A stretch of 64,000 nucleotides of DNA from AV69 sp963742315 (lineage in GTDB: Bacteria; Verrucomicrobiota; Verrucomicrobiia; Chthoniobacterales; UBA10450). The translations under genes and the position numbers were made by a program. Below the pieces are notes generated by a model. The model had not been told where the DNA came from. It did no database searches and worked only from the letters and a program-made list of their open reading frames with translations. This document shows positions 16,146 through 25,438 of the stretch, in pieces (the first letter of the stretch is position 1; each line of letters starts with the position of its first letter). The DNA lies in NCBI GenBank assembly GCA_963742315.1, contig CAVULE010000015.1:488875-552874 (forward strand), given 5' to 3'.

Positions 16146-16367
16146 GGCGGAGAGTTAGCAGATTGGAGAGTCGAACTAAAGTACAGTTTCGGTAGGGTTG
16201 CCGAAACCAACAGGCTGGCAGCCAGTGCTCCCCAGAGATCACGTCTTTGCATAAATCGGCGCTTCACCCGCATCAGAAAAAGTAACAATTGCGTTACCTT
16301 TTGCGGAAGGTCCGAACCACAACTTCCGAATCCCAAAAACGTTTAATTTTTAGAAACCCCTAAAGTT

Positions 16368-16817
16368 ATGAACTCGAAAAAATTCATTCTCCTCGGTTGC
16401 GTGATGTTATGCGTTTTCGCGGTCTCATCTGCGACGGCACAGATGAGAGGACACGGTGGTTCGATGGCGGGGATGCCGATGCACCGTGCACCAATGTTAC
16501 ACTCCACGTCCGGCTTCCACAGTTTCAACCACGGCGACTTCCATCGGGATGATCGGTTTGGTCATTTCAACCATTTCAACCATTTCAACCATTTCAATCA
16601 TTTCAACCAGATCATTGTTTTCGATAACTTCGGCTTTCCGCTCGTGCCGTTCTATTATCCGCCTCCCTACTACCCATATCCCTGCTACCCGTATACGTAC
16701 GGAGCCTACTAACCATACGGATATGGCACTGCTCAGGGCGGCTATGGCGCGAGTGTCTCGCTAGTTGTGCAAGTGCAACGTCGACTCGATTTCCCAGTGG
16801 TGTTGAACACGCCGTAA
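16368..16817 (+). pseudogene. Secreted His/Phe/Tyr-rich protein, likely cut by a nonsense codon
   Basis: ATG 16368 opens a signal peptide (MNSKKFILLGCVMLCVFAVSS) and a His-rich region with five HFN tripeptides encoded by CATTTCAAC-type 9-bp repeats (about 16561-16608). A Pro/Tyr-rich stretch (PFYYPPPYYPYPCYPYTYGAY) ends at TAA 16710-16712. The same frame then continues PYGYGTAQGGYGASVSLVVQ VQRRL up to TAA 16815. The YGYG...VVQVQRRL part resembles the linker plus first helix of a peptidoglycan-binding domain usual in such proteins. The gene thus looks like a decayed longer gene; the 114-residue product may still be made. Confidence 0.6.
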
Positions 16818-17056
16818 AGCGAGCGGTTAATCGCGAGCGCGAGAAACCGCGCGACGTCTTTCACTTCAAAAGGCGTTCGTTAAAACCGGAACTCTCATCT
16901 GTTTTTTCACGGAGAGCGCGAGAAAGACCTTACCGCAATCTTCTAGAGCAAGACATTTACAGCGACCCGCCTTTTCGAGCAGGCGTCAGTCTCCTAACTC
17001 CGTGCAGACGGGAAATAATCTAGTCTAGCTCGCCCGGCCGAGCAGTCGGCAGCGCA

Positions 17057-18061
17057 TCAACTGCGTCGGCGTCGCAGCAACCGGCGCACTCCCCACACCA
17101 TGAAGATCACTACCGCAACCGCAATAATCGCAAGTAACAGAAGGTTATGAATGGTATTGGTAAGAATGTAATTCGGATGTCGCGCATAAAAGCCGTTGAA
17201 GCCATCAAACGCGGCTGGCAATGCTGTTAAATCTTCTCTCGCCAACTCAAGCCGGCGTTCATTTGGATGATAGTGAGATCCGAATCGGTAAGCATGGCCT
17301 GCCGTGTCCAATTCGATGTGCCCGCCGAGGATATGGGTGAGCGGACGTGTCTTCAGAAAGTCGACCACCCGCAGAGCACTTTCACGGTACGCTGCGGCAT
17401 CTTCAATCAGCAGTCGACCCGGGAGCAGAAAATCCCCCGAAAAAAGAATCCCTGTTCTGTTGTCGTAAAATGCCACGTGGGTCGGGTTGTGTCCGGGCGT
17501 CGGAATTACGTCCACAATTCGGCCACCCAAGTCCAAATGAGAAATTCCGTTGGGCCAGTCAGTGAAACCGAAGAACGCTCGAACTCCCTCCAAATCTATG
17601 GGCACGGTCTGGACCGATGGAAGCGACGCAAACTGAGGATCGCCAGCGCGATGATCCAAATGGCGGTGCGTATGCGCCACCAGGAGCGGCAGCTTTTTGT
17701 GATCCTTATCCGGCAATAGCTCCAAGATTGTTTTCGCCAGCGGCATCTCTTTTGGGTCCGCGACGGCGCCAGTGTCGATTAGAAGAGCTTTGTCGGAGCC
17801 GATGAGAAGATAGAGAAAATTTGCTTCGAAGCTTGCGCAGAGACTTTGGCGCAGGATAAACGTTTGCGGTTCGTAAGCATGGACCCGCAATGGAGGTTGT
17901 GGAGATGCCTTGCAATCCTCGGCCCCGATATTCCATTGGATTGGCAAAGAGCCTTCCACCGGTGCGCCCAAGACCGGCACTGCGCAACATACGATCAGGA
18001 TCAGCAATTGCAGGACCCTTGCTGAGGCTGAGGAAAAGGCTTGGTAGATGGTGGTGGGCAC
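17057..18061 (-). CDS. Metallo-beta-lactamase-fold hydrolase, membrane anchored
   Basis: 334 residues. N-terminal signal/anchor (~14-32, LQLLILIVCCAVPVLG). The MBL core follows: LIDTGAVADPKE, AHTHRHLDHRAGD (HxHxDH-type zinc motif), PTPGHNPTHVAFYD, ILFSGDFLLPGRL and ILGGHIE, giving the complete set of zinc ligands for a glyoxalase-II-like site. The C-terminus has a membrane helix (~302-323, LLLLAIIAVAVVIFMVWGV) and an Arg-rich tail. It is probably periplasmic and tethered at both ends, or at the C-terminus after signal cleavage. Its substrate is unknown. It follows the GNAT gene by 11 bp on the same strand, suggesting one transcript. Confidence 0.9.
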   Translation of the reverse strand: MPTTIYQAFSSASARVLQLLILIVCCAVPVLGAPVEGSLPIQWNIGAEDCKASPQPPLRVHAYEPQTFILRQSLCASFEANFLYLLIGSDKALLIDTGAVADPKEMPLAKTILELLPDKDHKKLPLLVAHTHRHLDHRAGDPQFASLPSVQTVPIDLEGVRAFFGFTDWPNGISHLDLGGRIVDVIPTPGHNPTHVAFYDNRTGILFSGDFLLPGRLLIEDAAAYRESALRVVDFLKTRPLTHILGGHIELDTAGHAYRFGSHYHPNERRLELAREDLTALPAAFDGFNGFYARHPNYILTNTIHNLLLLAIIAVAVVIFMVWGVRRLLRRRRS

Positions 18062-18072
18062 AGTTAGCTGAA

Positions 18073-18579
18073 TTACTGCAGCGGCTTCGACATGAAAATT
18101 GCGGTGCCGCTTTCCTTCTGTAACGCGTAGCGCGCAAAACCCGCGTTCTCATACATTCTCAGCGCGCGATCATTGTTATCCATCACCTCCAGCGTCAATT
18201 TGCAGCAGCCAAGCTCCAGGGCCCGATCTTCGATCGCTTCCAGCAACCGACGTCCGACTCCTTTTCCGCGCAGGTCAGATAGAACCACGAAATCATGGAT
18301 GTTGATGAGCGGTTTGGCCGCGAAGGTCGAGAACCCCATGAAGCACACTGCTGCCCCGACCGGGCGCTCATCGGCAAACGCGAGGAAGACCAGCGTCGTC
18401 GGATGTTTTCGTAATCCCGGGATCAATCCTGCCCGGACCTCTGGATCAAGCGGTTTACCGTTGCCCATCGCGTCTCTCGAATACGCATCCACCATCGCGA
18501 GCACCGCTTCCTGGTGCTCCGACAAGTTCAGATCTGCCTCCATAATCCGGATCGGCTTCGTGAAATTGCGTTGGGACAT
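18073..18579 (-). CDS. GNAT family N-acetyltransferase
   Basis: 168 residues. Typical GNAT: ERPVGAAVCFMGFSTFAAKP, then INIHDFVVLSDLRGKGVGRR with the acetyl-CoA loop R-G-K-G-V-G, LEAIEDRALELGCCKLTLEV, and the closing NDRALRMYENAGF. It probably acetylates an amine on a small molecule or protein N-terminus; the substrate cannot be told. It lies just upstream of the MBL-fold hydrolase on the same strand (11-bp gap). Confidence 0.93.
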   Translation of the reverse strand: MSQRNFTKPIRIMEADLNLSEHQEAVLAMVDAYSRDAMGNGKPLDPEVRAGLIPGLRKHPTTLVFLAFADERPVGAAVCFMGFSTFAAKPLINIHDFVVLSDLRGKGVGRRLLEAIEDRALELGCCKLTLEVMDNNDRALRMYENAGFARYALQKESGTAIFMSKPLQ

Positions 18580-18784
18580 ATTCGCGGTCTTCGAAACAGA
18601 GTCGCCAGAGATCGGTGGCGCCGCAAGTATCTCGCCTCTTGTCTTCGGTTAGTGTTCGCTTGTTAAGGGCACCGAAACGATGATTTGTTTACGATCGGAC
18701 TCGCCTGCTTTCTTTGCCGCGCGCTGCTCAGCTTTTTACTGAGCGCTAATTTCTGTAATTTAGGATTCACGGCATCTACTCCGA

Positions 18785-19672
18785 CTATAACTCTTTGCAC
18801 TTCGCAGCAATTTGCTTCAAGAGCTCCTTTGCCGCGCGACTTAATGGACGTTGCCTTGGCCAGATTGCCACGATCTTTCGTTCGGGTTTAGGCCGAACGA
18901 GCGATCGATACTCTGGCACACCTGCGTGTTTGTTCCGTGCAGCCATCGCCGGAACAAGCGAGATGCCGACGCCGGAATGGACGAGAGCTTGAATCGTTTC
19001 CAGCTGAGCACTGCGAAAAGAGATCGTCGGTTTCAAGTCGCGCCGTTCGCAAAAGGTCAGCACTTGATCGCCAAGGCAGTGGCCTTCCTTCATCACGATA
19101 AAAGGCTCCTTTTCGAGATCAGTCAGGCGCACAGTTCGTTTGCGCGTTAACGAATGGCGTGGAGGCAGGGCCAGGCGCAATTCCTCGGTAAACAAGTCTT
19201 TCACTTCCATCCGCTGATCGTGGATCGGTCGACTCGCCACCGCAAAATCGATTTCGCACACATTCGCCAGCTTGAGCAGCTGCGCCGTCGTCTCTTCCTG
19301 CACCACGATTTCCACGCCCGGAAATTCTTTCGCAAAGTCAACCAGCACCGCCGGCAGTAGATACGGCGCGATCGTTGGCAGAACGCCTACGATCACCCGG
19401 CCGCGCAATAATCTATGCGCATCGGACGCTTCCCGCTTGGCCACGTCCACTTCTTCAAGAATCTTCAGCGCGCGAGGCAGGAAAGCTTCGCCATGTGGCG
19501 TTAGCTTGGCCTCACGTTTCATGCGATCAAACAATCGCTCGCCCAATTCTTCCTCCAGTTTCTGGATCTGCTGACTCAACGAAGGCTGAGACACATGACA
19601 TTGCTCCGCCGCGCGAGAGAAATTGCGCGCGCGCGCCACGGCTACCACGTATCGAAGCTGGTGCATCTCCAT
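18785..19672 (-). CDS. oxyR: Hydrogen peroxide sensor OxyR (LysR family)
   Basis: 295 residues. N-terminal winged HTH (MHQLRYVVAVARARNFSRAA, EQCHVSQPSLSQQIQKLEEE) and a LysR substrate domain. The peroxide-sensing pair is visible in MKEGHCLGDQVLTFCERR, where the two Cys correspond to Cys199 and Cys208 of E. coli OxyR, with the GHCL and FC contexts kept. Divergently placed from katG, its classic target, with the OxyR-type operator overlapping its own start codon. It would activate katG upon oxidation and probably repress itself. A second Met two codons in is an alternative start. Confidence 0.95.
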   Translation of the reverse strand: MEMHQLRYVVAVARARNFSRAAEQCHVSQPSLSQQIQKLEEELGERLFDRMKREAKLTPHGEAFLPRALKILEEVDVAKREASDAHRLLRGRVIVGVLPTIAPYLLPAVLVDFAKEFPGVEIVVQEETTAQLLKLANVCEIDFAVASRPIHDQRMEVKDLFTEELRLALPPRHSLTRKRTVRLTDLEKEPFIVMKEGHCLGDQVLTFCERRDLKPTISFRSAQLETIQALVHSGVGISLVPAMAARNKHAGVPEYRSLVRPKPERKIVAIWPRQRPLSRAAKELLKQIAAKCKEL

Positions 19673-19707
19673 AGGCGATTCCTATGATGATCACAGGAAA
19701 CAAATAT
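19671..19707. promoter_or_regulatory. OxyR operator in the oxyR-katG divergent region
   Basis: ATAG-N7-CTAT (19671-19685) is a perfect OxyR dimer site. After 7 bp, ACAG-N7-ATAT (19693-19707) matches the second dimer site at 6 of 8 positions, giving the full ATAG-N7-CTAT-N7-ATAG-N7-CTAT layout known for oxidised OxyR. The first half overlaps the oxyR start codon (19670-19672), fitting autorepression. It lies about 90 bp upstream of the katG start. Confidence 0.8.
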
Positions 19708-19796
19708 TTCAACTATCGCGCTGATCTCTGATGGTTATTCGATCCTCTCCGTAACTCTTATCCGGAATTCAGCTAACCCACCTAAGGAGAAATCAC

Positions 19797-22049
19797 ATGA
19801 CAACCGAAGCCACATGTCCCTTCCATCACGACACCACCAGCGGCACGACGAATCGGGACTGGTGGCCTAACCAGTTAAAGCCGGAACTCCTTCACCAGCA
19901 CTCCTCCAAGTCAAATCCCATGGGTGACGACTTCGATTACGCGAAAGAGTTTAAGAGCCTCGACTTTACTGCGTTAAAAAAAGATCTCGCGACGTTGATG
20001 ACCGATTCACAGGATTGGTGGCCAGCCGATTTCGGTCACTATGGTCCGTTGTTTATTCGAATGGCCTGGCATAGCGCCGGAACGTACCGGACTGGCGATG
20101 GCCGAGGTGGCGCGGGCAGAGGCCAACAGCGCTTCGCCCCACTGAACAGTTGGCCGGACAACGTCAGTCTTGATAAAGCGCGGCGCCTTCTCTGGCCTAT
20201 CAAACAGAAGTATGGTCGCAAGATTTCGTGGGCCGACCTCATGATCCTCACTGGAAATGTCGCGCTCGAAACGATGGGATTTAAAACCTTCGGCTTCGGC
20301 GGCGGACGCGAGGATGTCTGGGAACCGGATCAGGACGTCTACTGGGGGGCCGAAAAAACGTGGCTCGGCGGCGACATCCGCTACGCGCACGGCTCGCCCG
20401 GCGTCGTTGAGGATCACGCGGTGCTCGTCTCTGACGAGGATCCGGATGGCGACGTTCATGGTGGCCAGCTGGAAAATCCGTTAGCCGCAGTGCAGATGGG
20501 ATTGATTTACGTCAACCCTGAAGGGCCGGACGGTAATCCCGATCCGATTCTCGCGGTCAAAGACATCCGCGAAACGTTCAGCCGCATGGCGATGAACGAC
20601 GAGGAAACCGTCGCGCTCATCGCCGGCGGTCATACGTTTGGCAAAACTCACGGCGCTGCTCCTTCGTCGAACGTTGGTCCCGAACCCGAGGCGGTGGGTC
20701 TTGAGCAACAGGGTTTTGGCTGGAAGAACAGATTTGGAACCGGCAAAGGTGCCGACACGATCACGAGCGGCCTGGAGGTTACCTGGACTACGACGCCGAC
20801 CAAATGGGGCAACGGGTTTTTTCAACACCTGTTCGATCATGAATGGGAATCAACGAAGAGCCCGGGAGGCGCGCACCAGTGGGTGGCCAAAGGAGCCGCT
20901 GCCACAGTGCCGGACGCGCATGATCGAACGAAAAAGCACCGGCCGACGATGCTGACGACCGATCTCTCGCTGCGATTCGACCCGTCGTACGAACGGATCT
21001 CGCGGCGCTACATGGACAACCCCGAACAGTTTGCCGATGCATTTGCTCGCGCGTGGTTCAAGCTCACACACCGCGACATGGGGCCGCGCGCGCGCTATCT
21101 CGGACCAGAAGTTCCAGCGGAAGATCTCATCTGGCAGGACCCAATTCCTGCAGTAGATCACAAATTGATCGATGCGCGCGATATCGCGGCGCTAAAGGCG
21201 AAAATTCTGGCATCGGGTCTGTCCATCTCGGAGTTGGTTTCAACCGCATGGGCGTCGGCGTCTACTTTCCGTGGCTCCGATAGACGCGGCGGCGCGAACG
21301 GCGCTCGGATTCGTCTGGCGCCGCAAAAGAATTGGGACGTCAATCAGCCGGCCCAACTGACCAAGGTGCTCAAGACGTTGGAAGACATCCAGACCGCGTT
21401 CAATCGCGCGCAATCCGGCGGCAAGAAAATTTCGTTAGCAGACCTGATCGTGCTAGGCGGGTGCGCGGGACTCGAGCAAGCGGCGAAGAACGCCGACCAC
21501 GATGTAAAAGTGCCGTTCACACCGGGACGCACCGACGCTTTGCAGGAGCAAACCGACGTCGAATCCTTCGCGGTCCTCGAGCCGATCGCCGACGGCTTCC
21601 GCAATTATCTAAAGGGCAGATACACCATTCCGGCCGAAGCACTGCTGATCGATAAAGCACAGTTGTTAACCTTGACCGCGCCTGAAATGACAGTGCTCGT
21701 CGGCGGGATGCGCGTTTTGAAAACCAACGTCGCAGGAACGCAGCATGGTGTCTTCACCAAACGGCCGGAGTCGCTGACTAACGACTTCTTCGTGAACCTG
21801 CTCGACATGCGCACGGAATGGAAACCCGTTTCTCCAAATGGCGGCGCGGAGTTCTTTGAAGGGCGCGACCGCAAGACAGGCGAACTCAAGTGGAATGCCT
21901 CGCGTGTGGATCTTGTTTTCGGCTCAAACTCGCAGCTCCGGGCATTGGCCGAAGTCTACGCCAGTTCCGATGCGGAGAAGAAGTTTGTTAACGACTTTGT
22001 CGCGGCCTGGAACAAGGTGATGAATCTCGATCGGTTCGACCTCGCTTAA
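19797..22049 (+). CDS. katG: Bifunctional catalase-peroxidase
   Basis: 750 residues, the usual length for the duplicated two-domain enzyme. It dismutates H2O2 and oxidises small donors with haem b. The distal site is LFIRMAWHSAGTYRTGDGRG with the catalytic Arg, Trp and His. LIYVNPEGPDGNPDP contains the Tyr of the Met-Tyr-Trp cross-link. The proximal His is in LIAGGHTFGKTHGAAP. The second, haem-free domain starts about residue 430. AAGGAGA lies 7 bp before ATG 19797. It is single-gene, divergent from oxyR, with peroxide-responsive control strongly suggested by the operator. The N-terminal CPFHHDTTSGTTNRDWWPNQ is typical of cytosolic bacterial KatG. Confidence 0.98.
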   Translation: MTTEATCPFHHDTTSGTTNRDWWPNQLKPELLHQHSSKSNPMGDDFDYAKEFKSLDFTALKKDLATLMTDSQDWWPADFGHYGPLFIRMAWHSAGTYRTGDGRGGAGRGQQRFAPLNSWPDNVSLDKARRLLWPIKQKYGRKISWADLMILTGNVALETMGFKTFGFGGGREDVWEPDQDVYWGAEKTWLGGDIRYAHGSPGVVEDHAVLVSDEDPDGDVHGGQLENPLAAVQMGLIYVNPEGPDGNPDPILAVKDIRETFSRMAMNDEETVALIAGGHTFGKTHGAAPSSNVGPEPEAVGLEQQGFGWKNRFGTGKGADTITSGLEVTWTTTPTKWGNGFFQHLFDHEWESTKSPGGAHQWVAKGAAATVPDAHDRTKKHRPTMLTTDLSLRFDPSYERISRRYMDNPEQFADAFARAWFKLTHRDMGPRARYLGPEVPAEDLIWQDPIPAVDHKLIDARDIAALKAKILASGLSISELVSTAWASASTFRGSDRRGGANGARIRLAPQKNWDVNQPAQLTKVLKTLEDIQTAFNRAQSGGKKISLADLIVLGGCAGLEQAAKNADHDVKVPFTPGRTDALQEQTDVESFAVLEPIADGFRNYLKGRYTIPAEALLIDKAQLLTLTAPEMTVLVGGMRVLKTNVAGTQHGVFTKRPESLTNDFFVNLLDMRTEWKPVSPNGGAEFFEGRDRKTGELKWNASRVDLVFGSNSQLRALAEVYASSDAEKKFVNDFVAAWNKVMNLDRFDLA

Positions 22050-22082
22050 TCTTTTTGGTGAGCGGTAGTGTTTTGACAGGAT

Positions 22083-22470
22083 TTACGGGATTCGCGCTCT
22101 GATTACATGAATCCCCGATGCGTGGACGCCGATGTCCGACGGGCGGGTTGAGAAATCTTCTATCGAAACCCCGGAGCCAAAGTGCTTTTGGGATTCGAAA
22201 TGCCTGAAGGCAGCGACGATTTCTTCCAGCGGAAAACGGCGGTTATCTCCAGATATATCTCGCCGGGTAGCGGGCGTTCATTTCGCCTCCCAGCCAATAG
22301 GGCCAAAACGTGCTGAGGACGGTATCTGCGACGTTGAACTCATCGACATCGCCCCCGACCGCAATGACTTCTCCAGCGCCATCGGACAAGGGAATGCGGC
22401 CGTCGGCGCACGGGATTTTCCCGAGCTCCACCATATTGTCATGGAAATTCAACGAGCTCGATCGCTGTCG
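22083..22470 (-). pseudogene. Internally deleted zinc-type alcohol dehydrogenase (MDR) remnant
   Basis: On the minus strand, SSLNFHDNMVELGKIP and RIPLSDGAGEVIAVGGDVDE match the N-terminal catalytic domain start of MDR dehydrogenases/quinone reductases (SLNyrDl..., PLSDGAGEVvavG). The reading reaches FWPYWLGGEMNARY. Then, in another frame, FPLEEIVAAFRHFESQKHFG follows directly, which is the C-terminal end of the same family. About 200 residues, including the nucleotide-binding fold, are missing. This is a clear deletion relic downstream of katG. Confidence 0.75.
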
Positions 22471-22528
22471 GGCTTTGAGTTATCGAGCTAGCATCATACC
22501 ACTAAGAATTCTTCGCCTGTCCACAATT

Positions 22529-23060
22529 ATGAAAATCGCAATCGTCGGTTCAAGACTCGCAGCTGCAACTACTCTCGCCCTTCTCTTTGCCAGCACTGGT
22601 TTCGCGGCGAGTCCACTATCGTCGCCCACGCCCGCAGCTGCGGACGACAAACTTCAATCGGAATTCCTGTTTGATCTCGTGCTCGAAGCCTCAGATACCA
22701 ACCAACCTGGCCACGGCCAATGGCGGCCGTCTGATTGTGCCAGTTTCCGGTGGCACATTTGCGGGACCTCGCCTCAAGGGCACGATCATTCTTCCCAGTG
22801 GTGATTGGGTAGTGCAGCGTCCCGACGGATCCCGTGTTCTCGACGTGCGCATTTTGTTACAGACCGATGACGGACAAAAGATTTACATGTCATGGCGCGG
22901 AATCGCCTATACCCCGCCCGGTGGCACGCTCTGGGCGCGCATTGTGCCGATGTTCGAAACGGCTTCGGAAAAAAATGCCTGGTTGAACAACGTCGTCGCG
23001 GTCGGTGTTTATCGCCCCGATTTAGGCAAAATCGCTTACCGCGTCTATCGCATCCTGTAG
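22529..23060 (+). pseudogene. DUF3237-like secreted protein, frameshifted
   Basis: ATG 22529 gives a signal peptide (MKIAIVGSRLAAATTLALLF ... GFAAS), then LQSEFLFDLVLEASDTNQ. Near 22700-22720 the family frame shifts by one base and continues ANGGRLIVPVSGGTFAGPRL, KGTIILPSGDWVVQRPDGSR, VLLQTDDGQKIYMSWRGI to the stop at 23060. The GGTF.GPrL.G...GGDW...RpDG pattern and the LETDDGA-like strand are diagnostic of DUF3237 beta-barrel proteins of unknown function. The halves together make a normal ~175-residue protein, so a single indel (natural or sequencing) has split it. Confidence 0.78.
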
Positions 23061-23185
23061 CCGCAAATCCCTCCCATTATCACTTCGCGTCAGGGCCGCA
23101 CGTTGGGTCGTGATCGAGGACTGCATCGCAATGAGTTCCTGCTGGTGCATAAAAAGTGCATTGCAGTAAGGTCACCGACATTGCC

Positions 23186-25267
23186 ATGGACCCGGCTACT
23201 TTTTTAACCGAGCTGAAGCGACGCAAGGTCTACCGGGTGGCCGTCGCTTACGCGATCGTGGCGTGGCTGCTGATCCAGGCCGCTTCGATTCTCTTCCCGA
23301 CTTTCGAAGCGCCTCCATGGGTGATGAAGGTGTTTGTCACCGCCGTGATCCTTGGCTTTCCCGTCGCGCTGATCCTGGCATGGGCGTTCGATCTGACCCC
23401 GGAGGGAATCAGGCGCTCGGAAGAAGTCGCGCCGCGAGAATCGAGGACGTCCAAGCCTGGGAGCAAATGGACTGCGATCATTGTCGCCGCCGCCGTGCTG
23501 GCGGCTGCATTGCTTGCGTTTCAGTTTGCCCGGACACGAAGATCGGCAACGACCGAGCTGCCAAAACAAACCGCGCCGACGGGAACGACGGACAAATCGG
23601 TTGCCGTGCTTCCATTCGAGAACCTTAGCTCGGACAAAGAGAACGCTTTTTTCGCGCAGGGCATTCAGGATGAAATCATCACCACGCTGTCGAAGATCAG
23701 CGGACTTCGAGTTATATCGCGAACCTCGACGGCCCATTATAACAGCGCTCCGGAAAACTTACCCGAGATCGCGCAGCAATTGCGCGTGAGCCATGTGCTG
23801 GAGGGCAGTGTGCAGAAGGTCGGGGAACGGGTGCACATCAACGTGCAACTCATCCAGGCCGGAACCGACGCACATCTGTGGGCGCAGAGTTATGACCGGC
23901 AACTGACTGACATCTTCAACGTGGAAGCGGAAGTGGCCAAGAGCATCGCCGATTCACTTAGCGCCACCCTTTCTCCGCAGGAAAAAGCGCAGGTTGAGGC
24001 CAAGCCAACCGACAATGCCGACGCCTACGTTCTTTACCTGCGGGCGCGGGATTACCAGACGCGGCCGGACAATCTGATGCAGGATTTTCGCTCGGCGATG
24101 CGTCTTTTCGAACAGGCGATTACGTTAGATCCCAAATTTGCTCTAGCTCACGCGCGGCTGGCCGCCACCACCAGCAATCTCTATCATTTCTACGAACCGA
24201 CGGAACCGCTAAAGCAAAAAGCCCATGCTGAGGCGTTGGAATCGCTGCGGCTTCAACCAAACCTCGGTGAAGGGCATCTCGCTCTTGGTATGTATCACTA
24301 CTACATGGAAAGCGATTACGACGCCGCGCTGCGTGAACTTGCTCTTGCGGCGCATGCGCTTCCCAATGACGGCGACGTCGGTCTCTATACCGCCGCAGTC
24401 GAGAGACGGCGGGGACATTGGACACAGGCGCTCGCTGCCTACGAACACGCGGAAGCTGTCGACCCGCGCAATTCCGTGATGCTCTACGATGCTTCCCAGA
24501 CGTATTTCGGCCTGCGCGATTGGCGCACCGCGGCCGAACGGATGGATCGAGTCCTCGCGCTTTTTCCGGATTCTTTCAACGTAAAGATTCAGCGCGCCTA
24601 TATTGAGTTTTTCTGGAAAGGCAGCACGGCCCCCATCAAAGCCGCGCTCGAAACTTTGCCGCCGAACCTCGATCCGGACGGCGTGGTTACCTTCGCGCGT
24701 TGGGACATGAGCTTAATGAACCGCGATGTGGTTGCGGCGGAGAAAGCGTTGGCCGCCTGCCAGTTGGAAACGATCGCTTCGCAAACGGGGGTGCCCCTGC
24801 CGAAAAGTTATCTGCAAGCCTGTATCGACCTGGTGCGTGGCGACTCGGCGAAGGCGCAGGCAAAATTCGAGGCCGCTCGACCTGCCATTGAAAAAACAGT
24901 GGCGAACAGTCCGCAAGATGGCGTTCGCCACGCGCAGCTCGGACTGCTTTATGCGTTTCTGGGACGCAAGGAAGATGCGCTGCGGGAAGGACAACGAGCC
25001 ATGGAGCTGAAACCGATCACGCACGATGTGATCGAGGGCGCAGTAGTGGAAGATTTCTATACTTTGAGCTGCGCTCGCCTCGGGGAAACGGACGAAGCGA
25101 TCAGCCGAATTGAGCGCCTCCTCACCACGCCGTTCGGGGTGGATTATGCCGATGAAAGCATCACACTTTCCGATTTGCGGCAACGTTGGGAGTGGGATCC
25201 GTTACGGAAGGATCCGCGCTTTCAAAAAATCCTGGCGGGACCCGAACCAAAGACTTCGTACAATTAA
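23186..25267 (+). CDS. Membrane TolB/FlgO-like and TPR repeat protein
   Basis: 693 residues from ATG 23186 (MDPATFLTELKRRKVYRVAV; an upstream start at 23156 is less likely). Three membrane helices at the N-terminus (~17-38, 47-69, ~96-117), then a FlgO/TolB-N-like domain (SVAVLPFENLSSDKENAFFA, GIQDEIITTLSKISGLRVIS, VSHVLEGSVQKVGERVHINV, DAHLWAQSYDRQLTDIFNVE) and a long run of TPR repeats (~270-690). This layout is often fused to adenylate cyclase or winged-helix domains and is common in Verrucomicrobiota and Acidobacteriota. It probably assembles a periplasmic or cytoplasmic complex; no enzyme domain is present. It is not in an operon. Confidence 0.88.
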   Translation: MDPATFLTELKRRKVYRVAVAYAIVAWLLIQAASILFPTFEAPPWVMKVFVTAVILGFPVALILAWAFDLTPEGIRRSEEVAPRESRTSKPGSKWTAIIVAAAVLAAALLAFQFARTRRSATTELPKQTAPTGTTDKSVAVLPFENLSSDKENAFFAQGIQDEIITTLSKISGLRVISRTSTAHYNSAPENLPEIAQQLRVSHVLEGSVQKVGERVHINVQLIQAGTDAHLWAQSYDRQLTDIFNVEAEVAKSIADSLSATLSPQEKAQVEAKPTDNADAYVLYLRARDYQTRPDNLMQDFRSAMRLFEQAITLDPKFALAHARLAATTSNLYHFYEPTEPLKQKAHAEALESLRLQPNLGEGHLALGMYHYYMESDYDAALRELALAAHALPNDGDVGLYTAAVERRRGHWTQALAAYEHAEAVDPRNSVMLYDASQTYFGLRDWRTAAERMDRVLALFPDSFNVKIQRAYIEFFWKGSTAPIKAALETLPPNLDPDGVVTFARWDMSLMNRDVVAAEKALAACQLETIASQTGVPLPKSYLQACIDLVRGDSAKAQAKFEAARPAIEKTVANSPQDGVRHAQLGLLYAFLGRKEDALREGQRAMELKPITHDVIEGAVVEDFYTLSCARLGETDEAISRIERLLTTPFGVDYADESITLSDLRQRWEWDPLRKDPRFQKILAGPEPKTSYN

Positions 25268-25438
25268 AGATCGCCACGAACTAGAGAGGCGACTACAGAT
25301 TGCATGTTCGCGTATAGCTCCGCGCCCGAAACCAGCCAGCTACTTGTTTCGGAGTGTGCGTGCCGCATGCATTCGGTATGGAGAATTCTGTAACCATTCT
25401 CCGTTTAGTCCGGTCATCCCTCCAAAGCTTTCATCGTT

